A stretch of 64,000 bases of DNA. Origin: M3007 sp041741155 (lineage in GTDB: Bacteria; Bacteroidota; Bacteroidia; Chitinophagales; Saprospiraceae). The notes beneath the pieces are model-generated. The model did not search any database and had not been told where the DNA came from. It saw only the letters and a program-made list of their open reading frames with translations. Made by a program: the position numbers and the translations under genes. Positions 50,480 through 59,252 of this stretch are shown here, one piece after another. Position 1 is the first letter of the stretch, and each line of letters opens with the position of its first letter. The stretch spans positions 1 through 64,000 of the forward strand of contig JBGSKO010000116.1 of the NCBI GenBank assembly GCA_041741155.1, written 5' to 3'.

Positions 50480-52276
50480 TTATTTCACAAACAAAATCCC
50501 GGTCAGGCGCTTCAACCGGAGTTTTTCTCTATCGAAATGAGCCTCCTGCAGGTACAAGCGGGCGACGGTTTTCCTGCCCTGCAGTGCCACCACGTCGAGG
50601 CTGTCGGGCAAATTGTAGTAGTCTTCCTTGCCGGCAGCAGTCCTCCAGACACGCATGGCAGCAGATAGGTCGAGGGAATCCGCGACGTTTTTGCCATCAG
50701 CGCTCAGCAGGAGCAACGCCTTTCGATCTTTTGAAAATACCGTTGTTTGGCCGGGGCGATTGTGGTTGGCAGTTTCGTCGCCGCCGTATAGTTGAATCCG
50801 GTGGAAGGTGCGGTACCCGGCGATATTGCCGCTCTGAATGGATCGCTGCTGAGGATATACCGTCACCATTTTCTTGTTGGATGGCGCCGTCCCCTTTGGC
50901 GCGGCGTTGAGCCACTTGGCGATGTACGTCGCCCGTTCATAGTGCCCGTATTGGGTGGTGTCCCTGGCAATGCTGTCCAACGGCACCGGGAACCACGATT
51001 CGATGCGGCCCAGAGCATCCTGCTGACTGAGCAATACGAGGCTGGACTGAATGCGTCCGGCATCCGCTTCGGGTACTGCTGCGCCGCCGGTTTGGAGCAA
51101 GCCGCCCTCGAAGCGGTTATTTTTTTCGAATAAATCCTGCAAAATAGCGGTTTGGTTGCGTTGCGACACGTTGAACGCACTGAACGGCCCTACTACAGCC
51201 ACCAGCACAAACAGCCCCAGCGAGATGGGGATAAACTTGATGTTGTCGGTTTTTGACCACAAAAAATACCCGCACATAACCAGCAGCCATACCCCAGCAT
51301 GGGCCACATAGTAGCGCTCGGGGGTGATGCCATAGTCGGAAATACGCCGGCCAATGGCTACGAAAAGTAGGCCCACCATAGGCAGCAGTACCCACCAAAA
51401 CCACTTGCGGTAGGCGTGTACGATTTTGATATCGGAGTACTGCGGGAGCAGGGAATTGATGAGGTAGGTAAAAATGCCGGCCACCGAAAAGCCCAGCACC
51501 AACGAGGACACCCAGCCGTGCGGCAGGTTCCAGGTGACGAGGATCTTGACCGAGTAGGCGTATAGGATCAGGAAGTACAAGCCCACGATGGGTATGAGAA
51601 TGTACTGGCAAAGGTTTTTGAAAACGACGTTGTAACTCCGGTCTTGCTCGTCGAACCCGAAGTGGCGGGGAAAATGGAACAGGAAAAACGCCGTTTGGAA
51701 CACCCCGGCCAACAGTACAAACAGGTGCGCGTACATTTTCCCGTCAATGTTCAGGTTGAACAGTTCATTCACGGCCAGCAGCGCGAGTGCCAGCCCGCCA
51801 AACAGGATATGGGCATACACGGCGCCCACGACGAAATTGGCGAACAGTTGTTTGTTGTACTCCCAGAAATCGGCTATTGGCGTCCGGTTGAGGTACGGCG
51901 CCACCGCTACCAACAGGTGCGCGCCGGCCAGAAAGCCCAGATACCGCGGGATATCCACACTTTCGAAGGCGAACGCATCCATGTCGAACAACACAAAATA
52001 CACTGCCAGTACGGCCAAGCCAACCGCCTGAATGCCCCAGGTGCGCAGCCGGTCCCAGCCCCGCGCCTCGGCAAAAACGGTGAGCCCGGTACACAGCGAC
52101 AACCCGAGCTGGGCGATAAGCCAGATCCGCACATAGTTGTCATTGTTGCTGCGGTCAAACTCGATAGCCGACATAACAGCTCCGGTACCGACGAAGGCAC
52201 AGAGCATAGTTGCGGGGAAGCGGACGCAGGCATCCACGAAGGCTTGCGCGAGGAAAGAAAGGGAGGGCAGTTTCAT
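50480..52276 (-). CDS. DUF4153 multi-pass membrane protein
   Basis: This protein of 598 residues has about twelve hydrophobic segments in the first 400 residues and a soluble C-terminal part (about 400-598). The block YLIPIVGLYFLILYAYSVKI-like stretch followed by WNLPHGWVSSLVLGFSVAGI is typical of DUF4153. The function is unknown. The only in-frame ATG at the N-terminus is at 52276 (MKLPSLSFLAQAFVDACVR); the frame extends to a TTG at 52297, which I do not use. It is upstream of and probably co-transcribed with the YedK-like gene. Confidence 0.88.
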   Translation of the reverse strand: MKLPSLSFLAQAFVDACVRFPATMLCAFVGTGAVMSAIEFDRSNNDNYVRIWLIAQLGLSLCTGLTVFAEARGWDRLRTWGIQAVGLAVLAVYFVLFDMDAFAFESVDIPRYLGFLAGAHLLVAVAPYLNRTPIADFWEYNKQLFANFVVGAVYAHILFGGLALALLAVNELFNLNIDGKMYAHLFVLLAGVFQTAFFLFHFPRHFGFDEQDRSYNVVFKNLCQYILIPIVGLYFLILYAYSVKILVTWNLPHGWVSSLVLGFSVAGIFTYLINSLLPQYSDIKIVHAYRKWFWWVLLPMVGLLFVAIGRRISDYGITPERYYVAHAGVWLLVMCGYFLWSKTDNIKFIPISLGLFVLVAVVGPFSAFNVSQRNQTAILQDLFEKNNRFEGGLLQTGGAAVPEADAGRIQSSLVLLSQQDALGRIESWFPVPLDSIARDTTQYGHYERATYIAKWLNAAPKGTAPSNKKMVTVYPQQRSIQSGNIAGYRTFHRIQLYGGDETANHNRPGQTTVFSKDRKALLLLSADGKNVADSLDLSAAMRVWRTAAGKEDYYNLPDSLDVVALQGRKTVARLYLQEAHFDREKLRLKRLTGILFVK

Positions 52277-52308
52277 AAATTGCGGTTCGTTAGACAACGG
52301 GATAGTGG

Positions 52309-52316
52309 TACTTTTG
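52309..52316 (+). promoter_or_regulatory. Promoter -7 element of the small exported protein
   Basis: TACTTTTG on the plus strand, 15 bases upstream of the ATG at 52331; TTCG about 20 bases before it may be a weak -33 box. Confidence 0.55.
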
Positions 52317-52330
52317 CGGCCTAAAGATCA

Positions 52331-52885
52331 ATGCTTATGCAGAAATTATTGGTTTTGTGTGGATTTTTTCTCCTGTTCCACGCCGCCCTGCCGGGGCAAG
52401 CAGCCGACACGCTGGTATTCCCTGCATCCTGGGCAGGCACCTGGCAGGGAACCCTGGATATTTTCAACGGCGGCGGTAAAGTGCAGTCTGTGCCCATGTG
52501 GGTCGAAATCCAAAAAATAGACACCTCCACCACGGGGCGCTACACGTTTGGACTGGTTTATGGCTCCAAACAGCAGGACTGGCGGCCCTACGAACTGGTA
52601 CCCGTGGAACCGCAATACGGCCTTTGGAAGGTGGACGAGAAAAACGGCATCGCCATGGAAAGCTACCTGTTCGGCCCCAAACTGCTGTGCTGGTTCACCG
52701 TAGAGACCAGCCGCGTCCTTTGCACCTACGAGAAACGCGGCGATGAAATGATCTTTGAGGTTTACTCGGGTATGGAGTCCGCGATCAGTACCACCGGCAA
52801 TGGCACCCACAATGGAGAATCCATCCCGGAAGTGAAAACATTCCCGTTCAGTGTATTCCAGCGGGCGGTGTTGAAGCGGGGTTGA
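52331..52885 (+). CDS. Exported protein of unknown function
   Basis: The 184-residue protein has a signal peptide (about 1-24, LLVLCGFFLLFHAALPGQA). Its body reads as a lipocalin-like or beta-rich domain: WAGTWQGTLDIFNGG, MWVEIQKIDTSTTGRYTFGL, WRPYELVPVEPQYGLWKVDE, GIAMESYLFG. No family is recognised with certainty. It is divergent from the DUF4153 gene. The last codons (LKRG) run into a G-rich tandem repeat, so the C-terminus may have been affected by the repeat. Confidence 0.75.
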   Translation: MLMQKLLVLCGFFLLFHAALPGQAADTLVFPASWAGTWQGTLDIFNGGGKVQSVPMWVEIQKIDTSTTGRYTFGLVYGSKQQDWRPYELVPVEPQYGLWKVDEKNGIAMESYLFGPKLLCWFTVETSRVLCTYEKRGDEMIFEVYSGMESAISTTGNGTHNGESIPEVKTFPFSVFQRAVLKRG

Positions 52886-53330
52886 GGGGAGTTGAGATAG
52901 TTGAGGGGGTTGAGATGGTTGAGGGGGTTGAGGGGAGTTGAGTAGGTTGAGAGGAGTTGAGGAGATTGAGAGGCGTTGAGGAGATTGAGCGTTAGATGCC
53001 GTTTGGGGCCTTGTTTTGGTTTAAAATTATTTGATAATCAAGCGGTTGGCGCGGGGTCAAAAGACCCACGCGCGGCGTTTCAGGGATAATCTCAACTCAT
53101 CAACGCCGCGCTTGGTGTTTTCACCAAGTGCACACCATGATGCACACGAAACTGTTTGGGCGTGGTAAAACACCAAGCACGTTTCAAAATATTTGACAAT
53201 CAAGCGGTTGGCGCGGGGTCAAAAAGTTGGACGACAGTCGCCCAATTTCTCTCAACGCTCAACCCTCTCAACCCCCTCAACCATCTCAACCACTCTCAAC
53301 CACTCTCAACCATCCCTCAACCCAACAAAA
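52880..53330. repeat. Repeat-rich intergenic region
   Basis: No gene is seen here. At 52880-52990 a GTTGAG-based unit of about 9-10 bases is repeated about a dozen times; at 53252-53326 its complement (CTCAAC units) is repeated. The two tracts can pair with each other across 260 bases. Between them lie direct repeats of about 40 bases (53023-53062 and 53186-53225, core tcaagcggttggcgcggggt). A hairpin with arms gcggcgtt / aacgccgc and a cttggtg / caccaag hairpin also lie there. A short CTCAAC tract also occurs at 23558-23601. Confidence 0.75.
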
Positions 53331-53332
53331 AA

Positions 53333-53647
53333 ATGCTCCTCTACAACGTCACTGTTACAATAGACCTCGATGTACACGAGGACTGGCTGCGCTGGATGCG
53401 CGAAACGCACATCCCCGATGTCATGGCTACCGGCATGTTCCGCTCTTACCGCATGAGCCGGATGATCGGCCACGAGCACGAAGACTCGGAAATTTACTCC
53501 ATGCAATACCTCGTGGAGGACATGGAACACCTGCGCCGCTACATGGACACGTTCGCGCCCGAACTGCAACGCCAACACCAGCAGCGGTACGAAGGCAAGT
53601 ACGCCGCGTTTCGGACGGTGATGGAAGTCGTGGGCGAGGGACAATAG
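53333..53647 (+). CDS. DUF4286 family protein
   Basis: The 104-residue protein starts MLLYNVTVTIDLDVHEDWLR and contains HIPDVMATGMF, the DUF4286 signature, with a ferredoxin-like dimeric alpha-beta barrel pattern. The family is widespread in Bacteroidota and has no assigned function; the fold recalls antibiotic-biosynthesis monooxygenases and EthD-type proteins. The start at 53333 follows directly on the CTCAAC repeat tract; the upstream frame only translates repeats. It precedes the ABC-F gene by 71 bases on the same strand. Confidence 0.88.
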   Translation: MLLYNVTVTIDLDVHEDWLRWMRETHIPDVMATGMFRSYRMSRMIGHEHEDSEIYSMQYLVEDMEHLRRYMDTFAPELQRQHQQRYEGKYAAFRTVMEVVGEGQ

Positions 53648-53718
53648 AAATCCGGGTATTGCCGGATACCGGGGCGATTGGCAGACGGGGAAGGCGCAGA
53701 TTTTGCGACCTTTGCGCC

Positions 53719-55587
53719 ATGAATTTCCTTACGCTCGAAAACGTCACCAAGTCTTACGGCGAAAAACTGCTGTTTCGCAACATTACCCTGCACATAGACA
53801 AGGGCCAGAAAATCGGCCTCATCGCCAAAAACGGCACGGGCAAAACGACCCTCATGCGGGTCATCGCCGGGCGCGAAGGCTCCGAAGGCGAAAACGCCAA
53901 AATCATCCTGCGCAAGGGCATCCGCATCGGCTGGCTCGATCAGGAGCCGGAGTTTAACCCCGAAATGGACGTGCTCGGCGCAGTGCTCGACCCCGGCAAC
54001 CCGCTCGTGCAAGTCGTGCAACGCTACGAACACGCCCTCGCCCACCCCGAAAACACGTCCGACCTGCAAGACGCCATCGGCGAAATGGACCAGCTCAACG
54101 CCTGGTCGTTCGAGGCCAAAGTAAAAGAAACGCTGTTCCGGTTCCGCATGGAGGATTTCGAACAAAAGGTAAAAAACCTCTCCGGCGGCCAGCAAAAGCG
54201 CCTCGCTCTGGTGAAAATCCTGCTCGAAGAACCCGATTTCCTCATCCTCGACGAGCCGACCAACCACCTGGATGTCGAGATGATCGAATGGCTGGAGGAG
54301 TATCTCCAGCAGCCGGGCATCACGCTGTTCATGGTCACGCACGACCGGTATTTCCTCGAAAACGTGTGCGACAGCATCATCGAACTTGAAGGCGGCCAAC
54401 TACGCCGCTACTCCGGCTCGTATTCGGATTATTTAGAAAAAAAGGCCATGCGCGAGGAGGTGGAATCCACGACCTACGAGCGCCAGAACAAACTGCTCAA
54501 AAACGAGCTCGACTGGGTGCGCCGAAGTCCGCAGGCGCGTACCACCAAGGCGAAAGCCCGTGTGGACGCTTATTTTGACCGCAAGGAAACCAACGACGCG
54601 CTGAAAAAGAAGACGGACGAAATGACCATCGCCATCAAGGAAAACTGGATGGGCAGCAAGGTGGTGGAGCTGCACAACATCAGCAAGTCCTTCGGCGACA
54701 AAAAAATCCTGGACAATTTTTCCTACAAATTCAAACGCCGCGAGCGAGTGGGCATCGTCGGGCCAAACGGCTCCGGCAAATCCACTTTCCTGCAAATGAT
54801 CACCGGCCTGCTGCCACCCGACACCGGCAAGGTGGTCATTGGCGACACGATCCTGTTCGGCCACTACCGGCAGGAAGGCATCCAGCTTAAGGAAGACAAG
54901 CGGGTGATTGATGCCATTCGCGACATAGCCGACTACATCCCCCTCGAAAAAGGCAAGGAACTCAGTGCCGCGCAATTGCTGGAGCGTTTTCTGTTCAGCC
55001 GCCCGCAGCAGCAGGTGTACGTTAGCCAGCTCAGCGGGGGCGAGCGCCGCCGCCTCTACCTGCTCACGGTTTTGATGAAAAACCCCAACTTCCTCATCCT
55101 CGACGAGCCGACGAACGACCTGGACGTACTCACCTTGCAGGTGCTGGAAGATTTTCTCGAAGACTACCCCGGCTGTCTCGTCGTGGTCACGCACGACCGA
55201 TATTTTATGGACCGCCTGGTGGACCACCTTTTTGTATTCGAAGGGGAGGGAAAAATCAAGGATTTCAACGGCACCTATGCCGAGTACCGCGCCGGCAAAC
55301 GCAGCGGAAACCTTCCTGCGGCAACAACCGCTACGGGAGGGGGAGAAGTCGCCCAGCGCCCGCCGGCGCCCGCGCCCCGGCTGACGGGCGCCGAGCGCAA
55401 CGAGATAAAAAAATTAGAAAAGGACATGGCCACGCTCGAGCGGCGAAAAAAGGAGATTCTGGAGCGTTTCAACGCCACCGACCTCGGTGCCGATGAAGCG
55501 GGCAAGCTGTCCACAGAACTGGGAAAAGTGCAGGGCGATCTGGACGAAAAGGAGATGCGCTGGCTGCAGTTGTCCGAGTTGACGTAA
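53719..55587 (+). CDS. ABC-F family ATPase (Uup/EttA-like)
   Basis: This 622-residue cytoplasmic protein has two ABC domains without membrane parts. Domain 1 has Walker A KNGTGKTT, signature LSGGQQKRL and Walker B FLILDEPTNHLD. Domain 2 has GPNGSGKST, LSGGERRRL and FLILDEPTNDLD. The inter-domain linker (P-site tRNA interaction motif region) is charged (RRSPQARTTKAKARVDAYF). A C-terminal coiled coil (EIKKLEKDMATLERRKKEIL) matches Uup-type members. ABC-F proteins act on the ribosome, relieving stalls or setting translation state. ATG at 53719 is set by the family start (MNFLTLENVTKSYGEK). Confidence 0.95.
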   Translation: MNFLTLENVTKSYGEKLLFRNITLHIDKGQKIGLIAKNGTGKTTLMRVIAGREGSEGENAKIILRKGIRIGWLDQEPEFNPEMDVLGAVLDPGNPLVQVVQRYEHALAHPENTSDLQDAIGEMDQLNAWSFEAKVKETLFRFRMEDFEQKVKNLSGGQQKRLALVKILLEEPDFLILDEPTNHLDVEMIEWLEEYLQQPGITLFMVTHDRYFLENVCDSIIELEGGQLRRYSGSYSDYLEKKAMREEVESTTYERQNKLLKNELDWVRRSPQARTTKAKARVDAYFDRKETNDALKKKTDEMTIAIKENWMGSKVVELHNISKSFGDKKILDNFSYKFKRRERVGIVGPNGSGKSTFLQMITGLLPPDTGKVVIGDTILFGHYRQEGIQLKEDKRVIDAIRDIADYIPLEKGKELSAAQLLERFLFSRPQQQVYVSQLSGGERRRLYLLTVLMKNPNFLILDEPTNDLDVLTLQVLEDFLEDYPGCLVVVTHDRYFMDRLVDHLFVFEGEGKIKDFNGTYAEYRAGKRSGNLPAATTATGGGEVAQRPPAPAPRLTGAERNEIKKLEKDMATLERRKKEILERFNATDLGADEAGKLSTELGKVQGDLDEKEMRWLQLSELT

Positions 55588-55627
55588 AGGGTATCGCGAC
55601 CGCACTAATGGTTGCTTTCGGAACGCG

Positions 55628-55660
55628 AGACCTTCCAGGTTTGTCAAACCTGGAAGGTCT
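55628..55660. repeat. Dispersed 33-nt palindrome, family A, copy 5 (perfect)
   Basis: Arms AGACCTTCCAGGTTTG / CAAACCTGGAAGGTCT are perfectly complementary with a one-base centre. It follows the ABC-F gene by 40 bases and lies just before a separate terminator. Confidence 0.9.
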
Positions 55661-55720
55661 GGATGACCAAAAACAACGATGCCCAGTAGTGTGTATCGCG
55701 ACGAGTACGGCCGTTGCGCA

Positions 55721-55769
55721 CCAAAAAGAAGGAGGCTCACAGACATGCTGTGAGCCTCCTTCTTTTTGG
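55721..55769. terminator. Bidirectional terminator between ABC-F and MltA genes
   Basis: Perfect 21-base arms (ccaaaaagaaggaggctcac... / ...gtgagcctccttctttttgg) with a 7-base loop end in A and T tracts on both sides. It serves convergent genes. Confidence 0.85.
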
Positions 55770-55783
55770 GTGTATCTGGCAGT

Positions 55784-56845
55784 TTATTGCTTCGGCAACA
55801 GCACCCACAGTCGGCCAAATCCATTGATTTTGTATGCTTCCTGGAGGCCTTTCTGACCGATGCCGCTGTACAAATCCAACCGTTTGGTGGTGAGGATCGC
55901 GCCGCCGCGGTCTTGCGCGAAGAGGATGCGATAGGTATAACCTTTCAGGTTTCCGGCGGCATCCATATCAGGCAGTTCGGCCAAAAGCGTGGTACCGATC
56001 GGGATAAAACGCGGGTCAACGGCTACCGAATAACCGGCGGTAAGCGGGAAGTAACCGGAACCGATAACCTCTTCGTTGCTCATTTTTTGGAAAAACACAT
56101 ATTTACCACCGGCGCCTTTCACGGAGCCACCGAAGCCAAATTGTTCGCGGCTGCCGTCAGCATACTCCACCCAGCAAGAACCTTGCAGTTGGGCATTGGC
56201 CACCTCGCGTTTGGTACGTACCCAGGCCAGCTCGAGTCCTTTGCCGTTGAGGGCGCCCGATTCGATGGCTGCGGGCGAGGGAATGTGATCTTCGGGGCGA
56301 CTCAGCAGGGGTACGGAAAATTCGGGGGTGCGCACCCGGCTTGCCTCCATCAGCGGCGTGTAATAGCCAGTGATACGCACCTTGTCTTTTTTGAGATCGG
56401 TTTTTACCTTGTAAAAATCAAAGCGGTCGAGCAGGGCTTCCGGCTGCAGCATTTGACAATCTTGCAGCAGTTCCACCGTACGCAACATTTCCGACTTGCT
56501 GATTCCTTTTACGGGGTACTCTTTGACATCCGACCGGCGCAGGTAGTTGGACTGTTCGTACAGTGCCTGGAGCATAGGAGGGTCGAAAGGCAAGTATGGA
56601 AGCGTATCGGGGGTGGTGTAGTGCAAAACGGAGGGACGTACCTGGCGCTTCAGGATGAGAGGCTTGGTCCGCGATGGGGGAGCCATCATAGCCAACCTTG
56701 CCAATGCGTCGGTACTTAAGTCTGCAGCCGTAACAATATCCGCATTCGCCGCAGCACTCGGCGTAACGGACCTGCTTCCCCAATCCAGCATAAACACAAA
56801 TGGAGAAAGCAACAGGCAGATGAAAATGGATATTTTATTTGTCAT
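55784..56845 (-). CDS. mltA: MltA-type lytic murein transglycosylase
   Basis: This 353-residue protein has an N-terminal hydrophobic segment (about 5-20). The MltA domain spans about 130-270, with VRITGYYTPLMEASRVR and WVRTKREVANAQLQGSC. The C-terminal 3D domain (about 275-350) has VDPRFIPIGTTLLAELPD and RILFAQDRGGAI, with the catalytic Asp in AQDRGGAI. It cleaves the MurNAc-GlcNAc bond with formation of 1,6-anhydro-MurNAc during wall remodelling. No lipobox Cys is visible, unlike E. coli MltA, so it may be anchored by an uncleaved helix. Confidence 0.92.
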   Translation of the reverse strand: MTNKISIFICLLLSPFVFMLDWGSRSVTPSAAANADIVTAADLSTDALARLAMMAPPSRTKPLILKRQVRPSVLHYTTPDTLPYLPFDPPMLQALYEQSNYLRRSDVKEYPVKGISKSEMLRTVELLQDCQMLQPEALLDRFDFYKVKTDLKKDKVRITGYYTPLMEASRVRTPEFSVPLLSRPEDHIPSPAAIESGALNGKGLELAWVRTKREVANAQLQGSCWVEYADGSREQFGFGGSVKGAGGKYVFFQKMSNEEVIGSGYFPLTAGYSVAVDPRFIPIGTTLLAELPDMDAAGNLKGYTYRILFAQDRGGAILTTKRLDLYSGIGQKGLQEAYKINGFGRLWVLLPKQ

Positions 56846-57248
56846 GATAATCGAGTTCTTGGCTACAAGGAATGTTTCTGGGGAGTAGTTGTCGTTCTTT
56901 AGGGAACATGCTCAACTTCAGGAGCCTTATTTTATGGAAAAGAACAGCAAATGTATGCCGGTTTAAACCGCATTTTCTTTACATTTATTTTGGCTTTGCA
57001 TTGCATTAACATTCAAGAGGCTATTTTTCAAGCAGTTGTAAAAACTGTTTTTTTTGAATAATTTAGTCATTTGAGGCTTTTGACGGTCAATCACTCCTGT
57101 CGTAACCATTTCTTGTTTTTGGGAGCGTATCCTGCATAAGTGCTTGCGATGCTGGATTTTCAGAGCCTTACATTTGCTTTACACACTGTCATTCACCTGA
57201 CAAACGCCCATTGTTGCCTTTATATAGCTCGTCATTTCAGGGTGTTGT

Positions 57249-57280
57249 TTTGACATTCGCTATCTAAAGTGGTACTTTTG
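57249..57280 (+). promoter_or_regulatory. Orphan promoter in the AT-rich region
   Basis: TTTG (57249-57252), a 20-base spacer and TACTTTTG (57273-57280) form the best match to the full Bacteroidota promoter in the window. The next plus-strand gene starts 431 bases downstream and has its own TACTTTTG element. Confidence 0.55.
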
Positions 57281-57681
57281 TCGAAAGTTAAAAGGGTCTT
57301 CCGTAATAACCCGACATTAGCACTACAATTGAACTGTCTTCAAGGCTACTTCTTTTGCTCCCCCAAGTGCTCTAATCTTTCCCCGTTTCCATTCTCTTCC
57401 CCTCATTTTCAAACAGAACCGTGAAGTTGGCTTGTATTGCTTCTTCCTTTTCTCGTTGATTAGTCTGTTTTCATTCGGTCTTTTATTTGATAGCCGTGAT
57501 GAAAAGCATTGATTATTACGACCGGCAGTGATTTGAGGAAAGAGCGTCCTGCGCCAGCCAAAGATCAGCAATATGAGTAATAATTGACATAACACTAAAA
57601 TCGGGCCACTTTTTGCTGGTCTTATTTTTTACCAATTACCGGTTAGATTTTTAATCCAAACAGTTACCTCCCGCCATGCTT

Positions 57682-57689
57682 TACTTTTG
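57682..57689 (+). promoter_or_regulatory. Promoter -7 element of the T9SS esterase gene
   Basis: TACTTTTG on the plus strand, 22 bases upstream of the ATG at 57712. Confidence 0.6.
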
Positions 57690-57711
57690 AGAAAACAAAA
57701 AAATCTGGCGT

Positions 57712-59133
57712 ATGCTTAATTTGTACCGCTCACGTGTCCTTTGCTGGGCTTTGGCCCTTCTGCCTGCTGTACTAACGGCCCAATTGACCGTTTTGGTAAA
57801 TTCCATACCGGCGAATACGCCGATGGGTACGTCAATATATATTGCCGGGACGTTTAACAACTGGAATCCGGGGGATGTACATGCCGTATTAACCCCTTTG
57901 GCAAATGGCAAATACGCCATCACTCTGAATCCGGCAGTTGGCCCGGTTCGGTTTAAGTTCACCCGGGGCGGCTGGTCCAATGCCGAGGGTAATGCTTCGG
58001 GTGGCTTCCAGCCTGACCATGTGGTAACCTATACGGGACTTCCGCAAACGGTAGAAACGGCCATCCTTTCCTGGGAAGACCTGCAAAATACAAGTCCTGA
58101 TCCGGGCAATGGCAGCGTCATCATCTTGAGCAACAACTTCTATATGCCTCAGTTGAACCGGACTCGACGCATCTGGATGTACCTGCCGCCAGACTACCTG
58201 ACCACCTCGAAAAAATACCCCGTCCTCTACATGCAGGATGGCCAAAATCTGTTTGACTCGGCTACCAGCCTCTCCGGCGAATGGGAAATAGACGAAACAC
58301 TGGACGAACTTTTTGCGGAAGGAGACCACGGTTGCATTGTGGTGGGTATTGACAACGGCGGGTTGCACCGCATAGATGAATATTCTCCCTGGGCAAACCC
58401 GCTGTATGGCGGCGGCGGCCAAGGTGCTGCGTACATGAGTTTTATTGTAAATACCCTGAAGCCGCACATTGATGCCAACTACCGAACCATGCCTGACCGG
58501 GAACATACCGGCATCATGGGTAGTAGTATGGGCGCGCTGATTTCGACGTACGGTATCATGGAATACCAGCACGTTTTTTCAAAAGTAGGCGCGTTTTCTC
58601 CTTCGTTTTGGTTTGCCGGCAACAACTCGGCCAACCACATTCTGGGCATGGGCAAGCGCAACAACATCAAAGCATATATTCTTGCAGGCGGACAAGAGCC
58701 TGCTTACGTCCTGCAGGATGTGCAAAAGATAAATACAGCCATGCTTCAGGCCGGTTTCGACAGTTCCGAGATGACCATCAAAATTCCCCAGGATGGCCAG
58801 CATGCAGAATGGTTCTGGCGCCGCGAATTTGCCGATGCTTATCAGTGGCTTTTCTCCGGATCGGTTACTTCCACAGGATCGGCAGTCTCAGACAACGAAC
58901 TCGCCCTTGAGTTGTATCCCAACCCGGCTACCGACTGGATCCGGATATCCGGCATGGAAAACGAGGACAACCTGCAGGTTCAGATCCTTGGCCTGGACGG
59001 CTCGGTGCAGCGCGATGAACAAGTAAAACCCGGAGCAGCCATTCCCGTTTCCAACCTTTCCACAGGCTTTTATGTCGTGCGGGCACGCGCGGCAGGACAG
59101 TACTGGCGGACCACTAAAATGATCCGGCGATAA
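57712..59133 (+). CDS. Exported alpha/beta-hydrolase esterase with E-set/CBM48-like and T9SS domains
   Basis: This 473-residue protein has a signal peptide (1-22). A CBM48/E-set-like domain (about 23-115, MGTSIYIAGTFNNWNPGD) is followed by an esterase domain of the Fes/EstA type (about 135-375). That domain shows YFKYPVLYMQDGQNLFDS-like residues (KYPVLYMQDGQNLFD) and nucleophile elbow GIMGSSMGAL with the catalytic Ser. A T9SS type A sorting domain ends it (LYPNPATDWIRISG ... LSTGFYVVRARAAGQ). It should be exported and hydrolyse esters, perhaps on polysaccharides (acetyl-xylan or feruloyl type) or siderophores. A bidirectional terminator follows. Confidence 0.92.
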   Translation: MLNLYRSRVLCWALALLPAVLTAQLTVLVNSIPANTPMGTSIYIAGTFNNWNPGDVHAVLTPLANGKYAITLNPAVGPVRFKFTRGGWSNAEGNASGGFQPDHVVTYTGLPQTVETAILSWEDLQNTSPDPGNGSVIILSNNFYMPQLNRTRRIWMYLPPDYLTTSKKYPVLYMQDGQNLFDSATSLSGEWEIDETLDELFAEGDHGCIVVGIDNGGLHRIDEYSPWANPLYGGGGQGAAYMSFIVNTLKPHIDANYRTMPDREHTGIMGSSMGALISTYGIMEYQHVFSKVGAFSPSFWFAGNNSANHILGMGKRNNIKAYILAGGQEPAYVLQDVQKINTAMLQAGFDSSEMTIKIPQDGQHAEWFWRREFADAYQWLFSGSVTSTGSAVSDNELALELYPNPATDWIRISGMENEDNLQVQILGLDGSVQRDEQVKPGAAIPVSNLSTGFYVVRARAAGQYWRTTKMIRR

Positions 59134-59181
59134 ACAAAACTGACCTCTCGGGTTTTGAAAACCAGAAAGGTCAATTTCGAT

Positions 59182-59230
59182 AAAAAAACAGGCGTCATCC
59201 CCGCAACTCCGGGATGACGCCTGTTTTTTT
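59182..59230. terminator. Bidirectional terminator between esterase and OmpA genes
   Basis: The arms aaaaaaacaggcgtcatccc (59182-59201) and gggatgacgcctgttttttt (59211-59230) are perfectly complementary over 20 bases with a 9-base loop and A/T tracts on both sides. An imperfect hairpin related to the family A palindrome lies just before it (59141-59173). Confidence 0.9.
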
Positions 59231-59252
59231 ATGCGTTTTTGGCAACTGTAGG

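Larger units (their letters stand above)
56846..57711. other. AT-rich gene-poor region with two promoters
   Basis: These 866 bases are distinctly AT-rich and I find no recognisable gene. A 90-codon minus-strand frame (57323-57595) has no recognisable domain and is probably chance or a decayed gene. A complete promoter at 57249-57280 has no gene for 430 bases, so a non-coding RNA or long leader could start there. The esterase promoter is at 57682-57689. Confidence 0.5.

Noticed and set aside
52880..52990. CRISPR or minisatellite inside a gene
   Set aside because: Units are too short (9-10 bases) and have no spacers; only the last codons of the upstream gene touch the tract.
57323..57595. 90-codon minus-strand frame with Lys/Arg-rich tail
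   Set aside because: No recognisable domain, no promoter on that strand, and neighbouring frames show only short scraps; it may be a decayed gene, but this cannot be supported.
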